In this document: positions 50,962 to 58,940 of the stretch, in pieces
How the letters are laid out: each line of letters starts with the position of its first letter
Position numbering within the stretch: position 1 is the stretch's first letter
Assembly: GCA_016219015.1 (NCBI GenBank)
Contig: JACRCL010000029.1
Location: 45,721-109,720 of the forward strand
Direction: 5' to 3'
Origin: Deltaproteobacteria bacterium
GTDB lineage: Bacteria; Desulfobacterota; GWC2-55-46
Length of the DNA: 64,000 bases
Notes under the pieces: generated by a model
Database searches by the model: none
What the model was told of the DNA's origin: nothing
What the model saw: only the letters and a program-made list of their open reading frames with translations
Translations under genes and position numbers: made by a program

Positions 50962-50999
50962 GGGTGTTGACAGGGAAGTTTTTTTGGTCTATATATTAG

Positions 51000-51264
51000 C
51001 AGACTGCTGAAAAAGTCCATCTGCTTTGTTGTCTTCGTCGCTTAGTCACTGCGGTGTACAGACAAAGTACGCCTCATTCCTAAGCTTCTCGACGCCTCGC
51101 ATCTGGAGCTTTTTGAGCAGCCTGAACACGCATAGCGAGCGCATTCCCCGCCTTTTTGCGGGGTTTAGCGAGCGAATCGAAATCGAATCTTCCTTATGTG
51201 TCGAAGATTCCCCGCAGCTTGCTGCGGGGAGATTCAATAAATTCCGAGTTTTTCAGCAGCCTGT
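51000..51264. repeat. Composite repeat: family A with family B inside
   Basis: A complete A copy (51000-51122, CAGACTGCTGAAAAAGTCC to CTTTTTGAGCAGCCTG) runs straight into a long B copy (51122-51237, two hairpins including CCCCGCAGCTTGCTGCGGGG). A further A right end follows (TTTTTCAGCAGCCTG at 51264). It occupies most of the 459-base gap between the DUF507 pair and the next gene; 51265-51384 shows no gene. Confidence 0.75.
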
Positions 51265-51384
51265 TAGCAAGCCCATAAAAAAGCGGCTTTCGAAGAGCGG
51301 GTGGTAATACGGGAGGGCATCGGCGCGGGATAAAAAGGGGCGCATAGCGAAGCATAACGGGAACGGTCTTCCTCGGGGGGCGTC

Positions 51385-51630
51385 ATGGCAAGAAGGGGCG
51401 GGGATTCGATATGCGCTCTCATCGGCGCGGTCCTCCTCTTTCTCGGCGCGTTGACCTTTTTATTCCCGGCGATAAGCTACAAATCGAAAGAGGATGCCAT
51501 CAGCCTAAAGCGCATATACGTCCAGAAAAAGATAATAGTCCCGCAGCCCGCGTCAGCGGGCGTTATGCTCGCGGGGAGCCTGCTTTTATACCGCGCTTCA
51601 AAAATAAGGAACAGAAGGGGGAAGAGATGA
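51385..51630 (+). CDS. Small two-helix membrane protein, hypothetical
   Basis: 81 residues with two hydrophobic segments (ICALIGAVLLFLGALTFLFPAI and SAGVMLAGSLLLYRAS) joined by a charged loop. No family recognised. Its stop overlaps the start of the PA2779-family gene by four bases (ATGA), making it the first gene of a four-gene operon. A start at 51385 has CTCGGGGGG in front. Confidence 0.6.
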   Translation: MARRGGDSICALIGAVLLFLGALTFLFPAISYKSKEDAISLKRIYVQKKIIVPQPASAGVMLAGSLLLYRASKIRNRRGKR

Positions 51631-52022
51631 GGTTCGTGAAAAAGTTGTATTTCAGGCAGATAGCGCTCGCACTGGCTTTCGCCATGCTGATTATCGGAAG
51701 CATCCCCTCAAAGAGCATGGCCTACGTGGTCGGCGCCGACAGGGCCGAGTCGTTCTCGAGGGCCGCCGACATAGACAGGGTCCAGAGGGTGCTCGAATCC
51801 AAGCTCGTCTCCGAGAAGCTCTCGCAGGCGGGCCTTTCCATGACCGAGATAAAATCGAGGCTCGATAAGTTGAGCGACACCGAGCTCCACAGCTTCGCAT
51901 CCCAGCTCGACAGCCTCTATCCGGGCGGGGACGCACTCGGCGTGGTTATCGCCATCCTTATAATAGTGATACTCGTAATGGTCATACTCAAGCTCGCGGA
52001 CAGGAAGATTGTCATCAGGTAG
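51627..52022 (+). CDS. PA2779 family protein
   Basis: 131 residues. Signal-anchor (RQIALALAFAMLIIGSIPSKSMA), then RAESFSRAADIDRVQRVLESKLVSEKLSQAGLSMTEIKSRLDKLSDTELHSFASQLDSL-type helical middle, and a C-terminal membrane helix (LGVVIAILIIVILVMVILKL). This is the PA2779 pattern. Such genes are regularly next to a PA2778-type cysteine peptidase, as here. Function unknown. GGGGGAAGAG precedes the ATG. Confidence 0.85.
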   Translation: MRFVKKLYFRQIALALAFAMLIIGSIPSKSMAYVVGADRAESFSRAADIDRVQRVLESKLVSEKLSQAGLSMTEIKSRLDKLSDTELHSFASQLDSLYPGGDALGVVIAILIIVILVMVILKLADRKIVIR

Positions 52023-52079
52023 TCCCTTTCCAGCTTCCCTCCCTTTTTTAAAGGGAGGGAAGCCTTTAGGCTCCCCTTT
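52023..52079. repeat. CTTCCCTCCCTTT hairpin repeat at the peptidase gene start
   Basis: Perfect 13-bp hairpin (about 52034-52046 and 52050-52062), then GGCTCCCCTTTGCCAAAGCGG, a repeat-like purine/pyrimidine tract also hinted at near 17898 and 61325. The peptidase start codon appears to lie in it. Confidence 0.5.
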
Positions 52080-52656
52080 GCCAAAGCGGATAAATCCCCT
52101 TAACCTCCTTGCGCTTGCCTTCATCGCCCTGTTCCTTTACGGGTGCTCCGGGCTGAGCAGCCAGACGGTGCTCGGGTCGATACGGGAAGCCCCGTCCGGG
52201 GGCTACCATATAGAGGGCGTACCCTTCTTCCCGCAGGATAGCTTCATGTGCGGCCCGGCGTCCCTTGCCAGCGTCATAGGCTTCTGGGGCCGGGGCGCGG
52301 GCATGGAAGCCGTGGCGAAAGAGGTCTATAACGAAGACCTGAAAGGCGCCCTCCCCATAGACCTTTTCCTCCACGCCAAGTCAAGGGGTTTTAATGCCGA
52401 GTATTACAGGGGCGGGCTCGAGGACCTGAAAGAGAAGGTCAGGGGCGGGGTCCCGCTGATAGTCTTCCTGAACCTCGGATACGATTTTTACCCGGTCGGC
52501 CATTACATAGTGGTCACCGGTTACAGCGACAGGCTTAAGGTTGTGGTAGCCCACTCGGGAACTGAAAAAGAAAAGGTATATACGTATAAAGAGCTTGAGA
52601 GGGATTGGTCAAAGACAGGTTTTTCAACCCTCCTTGTAAGGCCGAAAGGGGACTGA
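52078..52656 (+). CDS. PA2778-type C39-like cysteine peptidase lipoprotein
   Basis: 192 residues from TTG 52078. Lipoprotein signal LLALAFIALFLYGC, then a papain-like C39 domain: VPFFPQDSFMCGPASLASVIGFWG with the catalytic Cys, and PVGHYIVVTGY with the catalytic His. A downstream aspartate region (KVVVAHSGTEKEKVYTYKELERDW) shows no clear Asp. Pseudomonas PA2778 carries TPRs at its C-terminus; here they are a separate next gene. The start is uncertain (TTG at 52009 is another option) because the region is repeat-derived. Confidence 0.75.
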   Translation: MPKRINPLNLLALAFIALFLYGCSGLSSQTVLGSIREAPSGGYHIEGVPFFPQDSFMCGPASLASVIGFWGRGAGMEAVAKEVYNEDLKGALPIDLFLHAKSRGFNAEYYRGGLEDLKEKVRGGVPLIVFLNLGYDFYPVGHYIVVTGYSDRLKVVVAHSGTEKEKVYTYKELERDWSKTGFSTLLVRPKGD

Positions 52657-53246
52657 TGGGCAGGAAGCTTTTTATTGTGGCGGCAGTCCTGTTGCTGGCC
52701 GCGTGCGGCCGGATAGTGGTATCGCCGGGCAAAAGCGCCCTGTCGGAAAATGAAAGGCTTAAGCTCGCCGCCATCTACGCGTCGAAAGGCGAGGACGCGC
52801 TCGCCCTGAGGGAGTACGCCGATATTCTCAATGAGAATAAAAAGAGCGCGCCCGCGTATTTCGGTATAGGGAATATCGAGCTTAAAAAGAAGGACTATAA
52901 AGAGGCCGTAACGAACTTTATAAAGGCCGTGGAGATCGACCCGTCCAACGGCGTCTTCCACAATAACCTCGGCTGGGCGTACATGGAAGACGGGGATATC
53001 GGGAAGGCGGAGGAAGAGATAAGGGCCGCATTTACGGCAGACCCGGAGAAGGGGTATATCTACTACGACACCCTCGGGGTCATAAAGACAAGGAGCAGGG
53101 ATTTTACGAAAGCCGAAGGCGCCTTCCTCGAATCGATAAGGAATGCGCCCGCCTCGGACGAGGCAGGGCTTAAAGAGGTCTACGGACACCTCCTTGAGCT
53201 GTATAGGGCAAGCGGGCAGGTGGAAAAGGCTGGCGCAATGAAATAG
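52656..53246 (+). CDS. TPR-repeat lipoprotein
   Basis: 196 residues. Lipobox LLLAACG at residue about 17, then four or more TPR motifs (AAIYASKGEDALALREYADILNEN, APAYFGIGNIELKKKDYKEAVTNFIKAVEIDPSN, VFHNNLGWAYMEDGDIGKAEEEI, YYDTLGVIKTRSRDFTKAEGAF). Starts TGATG overlapping the peptidase stop. Probably the detached TPR part of a PA2778-like protein, bringing the peptidase to a partner. The stop codon is followed directly by repeat A. Confidence 0.85.
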   Translation: MGRKLFIVAAVLLLAACGRIVVSPGKSALSENERLKLAAIYASKGEDALALREYADILNENKKSAPAYFGIGNIELKKKDYKEAVTNFIKAVEIDPSNGVFHNNLGWAYMEDGDIGKAEEEIRAAFTADPEKGYIYYDTLGVIKTRSRDFTKAEGAFLESIRNAPASDEAGLKEVYGHLLELYRASGQVEKAGAMK

Positions 53247-53399
53247 CAGGTTGCTGAAAAATTTAAAATCACATAAGGCTGCTCAAAAAGCTCCAGATGC
53301 AAGGCATCGAGAAGCGAGGAATGAGACGTACTTTGTTCGTACGTCGCAATGATGAGCGACGAAGATAACGCAGCAGATGGATTTTTTGAGCAGCCTTAT
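53247..53399. repeat. Repeat family A, abutting a stop codon
   Basis: CAGGTTGCTGAAAAA starts at the base after the TPR gene TAG. An inner GGCTGCTCAAAAAGCTCC follows at 53278, and TTTTTTGAGCAGCC ends it near 53397. Confidence 0.8.
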
Positions 53400-53416
53400 A
53401 GAAGGACAAGGACGAG

Positions 53417-54160
53417 ATGAGGGTAATATACGGCATAAATCCGGTTACGGAGGCGCTTCGCGCGCAGGGCGACAGTATTGACAGGGTCTATATCTCGGAG
53501 GCGCGGGCAGACCGTGTGGTAGAGGAGATAATAAAAATAGCCAAGACAAAGACCATACCCGTCTCCAAGGTCCCAAAGCAGGAGCTTGAAAGACTTGCCG
53601 GCACGAAGAACCATCAGGGCGTTGCCGCGAGCTTCTACGGAGAGTTCTCGTACGCGGATATCGAGGACCTGATAGGGGGCTGGAAAAAGACAGGCGAGCC
53701 TGCCTTCTTCCTCATACTGGACTCTATACAGGACCCGCAGAACCTCGGCTCCCTCATACGGGCCTCGGTCGCCGCCGGTGTCCACGGCATAATAATCCCG
53801 AAAGACAGGGCTACGGAGGTGACGCCCGTTGTGGTGAAGGCGTCGGCAGGCACGGTAGCCCGCGCGCGCATAGCCCGCGAGACGAACCTTACGAGGGCGA
53901 TAGAGAGGCTCAAGAAGGAGAATATCTGGGTGGCAGGGGTAGAGGCCGGGTGCAGGGAGGATATATATGCCGCGGACCTCGACAGGGACCTCGCCATAGT
54001 AGTGGGGAGCGAGGGCAAAGGCATAAGGAGACTCGTGCTCGAGAACTGCGATTTTTGCGTGACTATACCCATGGCAGGAGGGCTCAATTCACTGAACGCG
54101 GCGCAGGCCGGGGCCATAGCGCTTTTCGAGGCCCGGCGGCAGAGGCTGCATAAGAAATAG
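53417..54160 (+). CDS. rlmB: 23S rRNA (guanosine-2251-2'-O)-methyltransferase
   Basis: 247 residues, SPOUT family. N-terminal substrate-binding part VIYGINPVTEALRAQGDSIDRVYI. Knot motifs are FLILDSIQDPQNLGSLIRASVAAGVHGIIIPK, LAIVVGSEGKGIRRLV and IPMAGGLNSLNAAQAGAIALFEARRQR. GGACGAG precedes the ATG. Methylates the peptidyl-transferase P loop. Confidence 0.93.
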   Translation: MRVIYGINPVTEALRAQGDSIDRVYISEARADRVVEEIIKIAKTKTIPVSKVPKQELERLAGTKNHQGVAASFYGEFSYADIEDLIGGWKKTGEPAFFLILDSIQDPQNLGSLIRASVAAGVHGIIIPKDRATEVTPVVVKASAGTVARARIARETNLTRAIERLKKENIWVAGVEAGCREDIYAADLDRDLAIVVGSEGKGIRRLVLENCDFCVTIPMAGGLNSLNAAQAGAIALFEARRQRLHKK

Positions 54161-54295
54161 AACCCTCTCTCCGTTTTCCGGCTCTTATCTCATTTCACCG
54201 TGACCTAAGCATGCAAGGACCCGTCATAAGAATATCCGGTTTTGCGATATACTCAAGATAAAACAAGGGAACCTCTGATTAATTCGCAACCGTAT

Positions 54296-54380
54296 GTCAT
54301 TCTGAGCGTGTGAAGAATCTCATGGCAGGCAAAGCAGCAAGTTGCGAGATTCTTCGGTCGCTCCGCTCCCTCAGAATGAC
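54296..54380. repeat. Repeat family C with outer ATTAATT arms
   Basis: Core GTCATTCTGAGCGTGTGAAG ... CTCCCTCAGAATGAC, wrapped by an outer inverted pair ACCTCTGATTAATT (54271) and AATTAATCAGAACTTCC (54391). Confidence 0.75.
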
Positions 54381-54421
54381 TGGAAGAGATAATTAATCAG
54401 AACTTCCAAGGGGGGCTTTAG

Positions 54422-55624
54422 ATGCTCGGGCTCATCAAGGAGGCTCAAAAGAGGATTAGCGGCGTCATAACCCACACGCCGCTAATATATTCCTCGTCCC
54501 TCTCAAGGATGTACGGGTTCGAGGTTCATCTCAAGCTTGAGAACCTGCAAAAGACCGGCTCGTTCAAGGTAAGGGGCGCTTACAACAAGATAAGCTCACT
54601 TACCGGCGGGGAGAAGTCCAAAGGCGTCATAGCCGCCTCCCTCGGCAACCACGCCCAGGGGGTGGCCTGGGCCTCGTCGCTCCTCGGGGTCAAATCGATA
54701 ATAGTCATGCCGGAGACCACGCCCATAGTAAAGTTCGTGGCAACGAAGAGCTACGGGGCGGAGGTCATATTCCACGGGAAGTTCTTTGACGAGGCCTACG
54801 CCCACGCGGTAGCGCTGGCCAAAGACAGGTCCATGGCCTTCATCCCGCCGTTTGACGACGACCTCGTCATAGCGGGGCAGGGGACCGTAGGCATGGAGAT
54901 AATGGCGGCCCTGCCTGACGCTGACGCTGTCATAGCGCCGATAGGCGGCGGCGGGCTCATCGCGGGGATAGCCTCGGCCATAAAAGAATCCGGCAGGGAT
55001 ACGGCCGTATTCGGGGTGGAGGCCGAGGCATCGAAGTCCTGCATCGAGTCATTGAAGGCTGATAGGCCGGTCGAGGTCGAGCGGAGCGTTACCCTTGCCG
55101 ACGGCATAGCGGTAAAAATGGTCGGGGAAAGGACTTTCTCGGTCATAAAAAGGCACGTGGAGGACGTTGTAGCCGTAAGCGAGGAGGCGATAGCCGCCGC
55201 CATACTATTACTCCTTGAAAGGAAAAAGCTCGTGACCGAAGGGGCGGGGGCGGCCCCGCTCGCCGCGATAATGGAAGGGAAGTTCCGGAAGATAAAAAAA
55301 GGCGTCCTCGTCCTTAGCGGCGGCAATATCGACGTCACCATGCTCGACAGGGTCATAAGGGCCGGGATGCTCAGGGAGGGGAGGATAATGCGGGTCTCCA
55401 CCGTTGTCGAGGACTCGCCGGGGTCGCTCGCGAGGCTCGCGGCCGAGATAGCCGCGCTGAAGGCGAACATACTCCACATAATCCATCAGAGGGAGGCCGT
55501 GGACCTCCCGGTGCGGATGATAGGGCTCGAGATAATACTGGAGGTCGAAGGGCAGGAGCACGGGGAGAAGGTCTTCAAGGCGCTCGGGAACAAGGGGTAC
55601 GATGTGAAGAGGTTCCCGTCGTAG
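54422..55624 (+). CDS. ilvA: Threonine ammonia-lyase
   Basis: 400 residues, PLP fold type II. PLP-binding Lys49 is in KTGSFKVRGAYNK; the phosphate loop is IGGGGLIAGIASAI, and VLSGGNIDV lies near the C-terminus of the catalytic domain. Residues about 325-400 form an ACT domain (VVEDSPGSLARLAAEIA), so allosteric control is expected. Deaminates threonine to 2-oxobutyrate for isoleucine. Strong ribosome-binding site AAGGGGGG. TAG stop followed at once by repeat A. Confidence 0.93.
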   Translation: MLGLIKEAQKRISGVITHTPLIYSSSLSRMYGFEVHLKLENLQKTGSFKVRGAYNKISSLTGGEKSKGVIAASLGNHAQGVAWASSLLGVKSIIVMPETTPIVKFVATKSYGAEVIFHGKFFDEAYAHAVALAKDRSMAFIPPFDDDLVIAGQGTVGMEIMAALPDADAVIAPIGGGGLIAGIASAIKESGRDTAVFGVEAEASKSCIESLKADRPVEVERSVTLADGIAVKMVGERTFSVIKRHVEDVVAVSEEAIAAAILLLLERKKLVTEGAGAAPLAAIMEGKFRKIKKGVLVLSGGNIDVTMLDRVIRAGMLREGRIMRVSTVVEDSPGSLARLAAEIAALKANILHIIHQREAVDLPVRMIGLEIILEVEGQEHGEKVFKALGNKGYDVKRFPS

Positions 55625-55752
55625 CAGGCTGCCCAAAAAGTCCATCTGCTTTGTTGTCTTCGTCTTGTCACAACGTAAGGAGAGTACGTCTCATTCCTCG
55701 CTCCCCCATTTCAACAGGGGCCTCGCATCTGGAGCTTTTTGGAGCAGCCTGT
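55625..55752. repeat. Repeat family A, complete, abutting ilvA stop
   Basis: CAGGCTGCCCAAAAAGTCC begins at the base after TAG; right end GGAGCTTTTTGGAGCAGCCTG. First part of a 654-base gene-free stretch. Confidence 0.85.
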
Positions 55753-55802
55753 AGGCGGGGTTGCAAACCTGAACTTGAATTCTTTTTTTTCTTTTAAAAC
55801 CC

Positions 55803-56163
55803 ACAGGGCATAGGGCGTAGCGATCATTGGGTTAGGGGGGTTGGGGGTTCGGCCGCTCGCCGGCTCACGCCCGAAAGGGCGGGATAAGGCGAGCTAGGGA
55901 AATGAATATTACCTTGCCGATGAGAGCTGGTTTTTTTTAGCTCTCATTGGGCGGGCGAGCGGGGCGGAAGGCGTATTTCTTAGGAAGCTTCGGCGGGCTC
56001 GCCCGGTGGAAGGAGGCTGTAGGGAGCCGAGCCCTATGCCCGAAGCGCATGGCAATGCGCAAAGAGGCCTTGGGTAAAAGATATCTCCTAAGAGTTTACG
56101 AATTTAAGGGTTCAGGTTATAAACCTGAACCCGCGTAGTATGATCGCTCACCCTATGCCCTGT
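55803..56163. repeat. 361-base element with 24-base terminal inverted repeats
   Basis: Left arm ACAGGGCATAGGGCGTAGCG plus ATCAT (55804-55827) and right arm ATGATCGCTCACCCTATGCC plus CTGT (56140-56163) are near-perfect inverses. Inside are a 9-bp hairpin with an eight-T loop (ATGAGAGCT / AGCTCTCAT, 55920-55947) and one E palindrome. The short open frame at 55947-56138 has no coding character. A partly similar GGCATGGGGCGCAGCGGAG occurs near 61288. Confidence 0.5.
56108..56132. repeat. Repeat family E palindrome
   Basis: GGGTTCAGGTTATAAACCTG plus AACCC, perfect 25-base palindrome; a half copy also lies at about 55756-55775. Confidence 0.8.
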
Positions 56164-56198
56164 CTGTTTTTTAAAAACCAAAAATAAAAGAAAAAAAC

Positions 56199-56223
56199 GG
56201 GTTCAGGTTTGTAACCTGAACCC
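56199..56223. repeat. Repeat family E palindrome
   Basis: GGGTTCAGGTTTGTAACCTG plus AACCC, almost identical to the copies at 56108 and 61371. Confidence 0.8.
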
Positions 56224-56232
56224 GCATAGGTA

Positions 56233-56278
56233 ACGTGCTTTGATGCCAACGAAGCAGATGGACTTTTTGAGCAGCCTG
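56233..56278. repeat. Repeat family A fragment, abutting a stop codon
   Basis: GCAGATGGACTTTTTGAGCAGCCTG ends where the zinc-ribbon gene stop begins: on the minus strand TAG (56281-56279) is followed by CAGGCTGCTC. (Motif quoted in part from 56253.). Confidence 0.75.
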
Positions 56279-56536
56279 CTAATTCTTCGTCTTCCATCTC
56301 TTAAGCCCGGAGATGAGCCCCATCGCGCCCTGTTTCGCCTCCTCATCGGACATATTCTTGTTGAGCTTCATCGGCCCCGCGAGCTTCTCGGCCATCTGCT
56401 CGAGCGTGATGTCCGGCTGGGTAAAAGCGCCCTTATTGAAGCAGTAATAGCAGTAGTCGAGGTTCTTCACCCCGCCCGGGAAGGTGCCGAACTCCTCGCC
56501 CTTCATTATAAGCATTCCGCAACTCTGGCACTGCAT
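56279..56536 (-). CDS. Putative zinc-ribbon protein
   Basis: 85 residues. CQSCGMLI at residues 3-10 and YCYYCFNKGAFTQPDITLEQM form the zf-ribbon_2 / YHS-like zinc knuckle family (PF12674). The rest is a helix with KLAGPMKLNKNMSDEEAK. Often annotated as a transcription-related zinc ribbon; role unknown. Good Shine-Dalgarno AAAGGAGAG. Monocistronic between repeats A and D. Confidence 0.8.
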   Translation of the reverse strand: MQCQSCGMLIMKGEEFGTFPGGVKNLDYCYYCFNKGAFTQPDITLEQMAEKLAGPMKLNKNMSDEEAKQGAMGLISGLKRWKTKN

Positions 56537-56558
56537 GAGATACTCTCCTTTTATTATT

Positions 56559-56702
56559 GGCTACCTCTAAAAATTGTTCTTTTTCCTGACCTCTGCGTCA
56601 GGTCGAAAATAAAAATGCTCACATATTCACACATATATGCTGCGCTTTTTATTTCCGCCCTTCCTTGACTTCAGAAAAAATTCCTAATTTTTAGAGGCAG
56701 CC
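56559..56702. repeat. Repeat family D, complete copy
   Basis: 144 bases bounded by GGCTACCTCTAAAAATTG and TTTTTAGAGGCAGCC, with the inner AAAATAAAAATGCTCACAT / ATGCTGCGCTTTTTATTT pair. Upstream of the zinc-ribbon gene. Confidence 0.85.
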
Positions 56703-56733
56703 TATTGGTATTGGTCTTGAGGCAAAAGGCCGC

Positions 56734-57072
56734 CTACCCCATCCTGCCCATGAGGGGCCTTCCGGCAATGAAATGCATGTGCAGGTGAAATACCGTCTGG
56801 CCGCCTTCCTCGTTGGTGTTTACCACCAACCTGAATCCGTTCTTGTCCACCCCGAGGTCCCTGGCCACGTCCGAGGCCGCTTCTAACATCTCGCCGAGCA
56901 GGTCCCTGTCCTTGCAGTCAAGGAGCGTCGGGTAATGCGCCTTCGGCAGTATCAATAGGTGCGTCGGGGCCTGCGGGTTTATGTCCTTTACCACGACGAG
57001 CCTGTCCGTCTCTTTTACCATCTTCGCCGGGATCTTCTTCGAGGCGATCCTACAGAATACGCAGTCCTCCAT
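56734..57072 (-). CDS. HIT family (histidine triad) protein
   Basis: 112 residues, HINT type. CVFCRIASKKIPAKMV opening with a CxxC zinc pair, the THLLILPKAHY segment, and the catalytic triad FHLHMHFIAGRPL near residues 95-107. Nucleoside phosphoramidase or nucleotide hydrolase. Four bases after hisIE; AAAGGATAGCC is the ribosome-binding site. Confidence 0.93.
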   Translation of the reverse strand: MEDCVFCRIASKKIPAKMVKETDRLVVVKDINPQAPTHLLILPKAHYPTLLDCKDRDLLGEMLEAASDVARDLGVDKNGFRLVVNTNEEGGQTVFHLHMHFIAGRPLMGRMG

Positions 57073-57076
57073 CTGG

Positions 57077-57736
57077 CTATCCTTTCCCCGGCCTCGATTC
57101 CTTCTCGGTTATGCCGGAGGTGCCGAACCTCCTGCCGAGCTCGCTGAAGACCTCTTCTATCTCTATGCCCCTTTCGGCAAGGAGGACGAGCGTATGGAAC
57201 CACAGGTCGCATAGCTCGTAGACGACGTCCTTGTCCCCCTTTTCTTTCGCGGCCTCGACGAGCTCGCCGGACTCCTCCTCCACCTTCGCGATTATCTTCG
57301 GGAGCCCTTTCGCGAAAAGGGATGCCACGTAGGACTTCTCTGGCGGGGAGACCTTCCTCCCCTTTATGACGCTATATAGCTCCTTTATTACCATCGGGCC
57401 TTGCGGCTTTTTCTCCGCGCCTGAGAGCTTCCTGTAGAAGCACGACCTCTCCCCGGTATGGCACGCGGGCCCCATTGGCTCGGCCATGACAAGTATGGTA
57501 TCGGCGTCGCAGTCGTAATATACGGCCTTGACAAGCTGGAAGTTACCGGAGGTCTCGCCCTTGAGCCAGAGCCTGTTCCTCGAACGGCTGAAGTAATGCG
57601 CCCTGCCCGTCGATATGGTCTTTTCGAGCGCCTCCCTGTTCATGTACGCCATCATGAGGACCTCGTTCGTGTCCACGTCCTGGGCTATGGCCGGGACAAG
57701 GCCCCTGTCGTCGAATTTTATCTCTTCTATTCCCAC
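57077..57736 (-). CDS. hisIE: Bifunctional phosphoribosyl-AMP cyclohydrolase / phosphoribosyl-ATP pyrophosphatase
   Basis: 219 residues. HisI half: [70 protein letters not shown] with zinc ligands. HisE half: [20 protein letters not shown] and [15 protein letters not shown]. Steps two and three of histidine synthesis. GTG start behind GGGGAAG. The HisE tail ends in a dispensable charged stretch. Confidence 0.95.
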   Translation of the reverse strand: MGIEEIKFDDRGLVPAIAQDVDTNEVLMMAYMNREALEKTISTGRAHYFSRSRNRLWLKGETSGNFQLVKAVYYDCDADTILVMAEPMGPACHTGERSCFYRKLSGAEKKPQGPMVIKELYSVIKGRKVSPPEKSYVASLFAKGLPKIIAKVEEESGELVEAAKEKGDKDVVYELCDLWFHTLVLLAERGIEIEEVFSELGRRFGTSGITEKESRPGKG

Positions 57737-57836
57737 GGTCTTCCCCTAAAGGGCCTGTTGGAGCAGGCACGAAATATAATAAAGAACAGCCGCCTCAATG
57801 TCAATAGCCCGCTTGGCGGCGGCCTTCAACTGCTTC

Positions 57837-57865
57837 TTGACGCACAATATTTTAGCTGATAGACT
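57837..57865 (+). promoter_or_regulatory. Promoter of pdhA-pdhB-pdhC, leaderless geometry
   Basis: TTGACG (57837-57842), 17 bases, TAGACT (57860-57865), seven bases, ATG at 57873. No Shine-Dalgarno. Confidence 0.6.
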
Positions 57866-57872
57866 CCGCTAT

Positions 57873-58940
57873 ATGCCAATTCAGACAATCGAGAAGTTCG
57901 AGGTAAAATTCCTTCAGATAATCAACGAGAAGGGGGAGGCTGACGGCTCCCTCGTCTCCTCTTTTACCGATTCCGACCTTAAAAAATTCTTCGAGACCAT
58001 GATACTCGCCCGCACCTTCAACCAGAGGGCCTTGAGCCTCCAGAGGGAAGGCAGGATCGGCACCTACGCGTCGATCCTCGGGCAGGAGGCCTCACAGATA
58101 GGCAGCGCCCTTGCCTTCGGGGGCGAGGACTGGCTCTTCCCTTCGTTCCGGGAGTCCGGGGTGCTGATAGCGAGGGGTTATCCCATGTGGATGCTCTACA
58201 GGTACTGGGCCGGTGACGAGCGTGGGATGAAGGCGCCCCCCGGCGTCAATATTTTCCCGATGAGCGTGCCGGTGGGCACCCATGTCCCGCACGCCACGGG
58301 CGCGGCATGGGCCATGAAATTAAAGGGGCACAAAAAGGCCGCGGGGGTATATTTCGGCGACGGCGGTTCGTCCAAGGGGGACTTCCACGAAGGGCTGAAC
58401 TTCGCCGGGGTCTTCAAGGTGCCGGCCGTCTTCCTCTGCCAGAACAACCAGTGGGCCATCTCCGTGCCGAGAAAGAGGCAGACCGCCGCCGGGACCATCG
58501 CCCAGAAGGCCTACGCCTACGGGTTCGAGGGCGTACAGGTAGACGGCAATGACATAACGGCCGTGTACAGGGCCACGAAAGACGCCGTGGATAAGGCGAA
58601 GAGGGGCGAGGGGCCGACTCTCATAGAGTGCTTCACGTACAGGCTCGACGACCATACCACCTCGGACGACGCATCGAGGTACCGCTCCAAAGAAGAGGTC
58701 GAGGAGTGGAAGGGCAAAGAGCCGCTTATAAGGCTCAGGCTCTACATGGAGAAAAAGGGCGTCTGGACAAAGGACTACGAGGACGCCATTGCGAAAAAGG
58801 CCCTGGAGTCCGTTGACGCGGAGATAAAAAAGGCCGAAGGCTTTACCCCCCCTGACCCCGCCGATATCATCCGCTACACCTACGCTGAGCCGACGCCGAG
58901 GCAGAAAAGGGAGCTGAAGGAGTTCGGATGGGAAAAGTAA
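57873..58940 (+). CDS. pdhA: Pyruvate dehydrogenase E1 component, alpha subunit
   Basis: 355 residues, thiamine-diphosphate alpha subunit. TPP motif GDGGSSKGDFHEGLNFAGVF with AVFLCQNNQWAIS, and the phosphorylation-loop-like TYRLDDHTTSDDASRYR. FEGVQVDGNDITAVYRATKDAV is typical of the PdhA (pyruvate) group rather than BkdA, though substrate cannot be fixed by eye. ATG at 57873 is used; an in-frame ATG at 57798 lies upstream of the promoter. Overlaps pdhB by 13 bases. Confidence 0.92.
   Translation: MPIQTIEKFEVKFLQIINEKGEADGSLVSSFTDSDLKKFFETMILARTFNQRALSLQREGRIGTYASILGQEASQIGSALAFGGEDWLFPSFRESGVLIARGYPMWMLYRYWAGDERGMKAPPGVNIFPMSVPVGTHVPHATGAAWAMKLKGHKKAAGVYFGDGGSSKGDFHEGLNFAGVFKVPAVFLCQNNQWAISVPRKRQTAAGTIAQKAYAYGFEGVQVDGNDITAVYRATKDAVDKAKRGEGPTLIECFTYRLDDHTTSDDASRYRSKEEVEEWKGKEPLIRLRLYMEKKGVWTKDYEDAIAKKALESVDAEIKKAEGFTPPDPADIIRYTYAEPTPRQKRELKEFGWEK

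Noticed and set aside
55947..56138. 63-codon open frame after ilvA
   Set aside because: Lies inside the 361-base inverted-repeat element and ends in a family E palindrome; no homology pattern.
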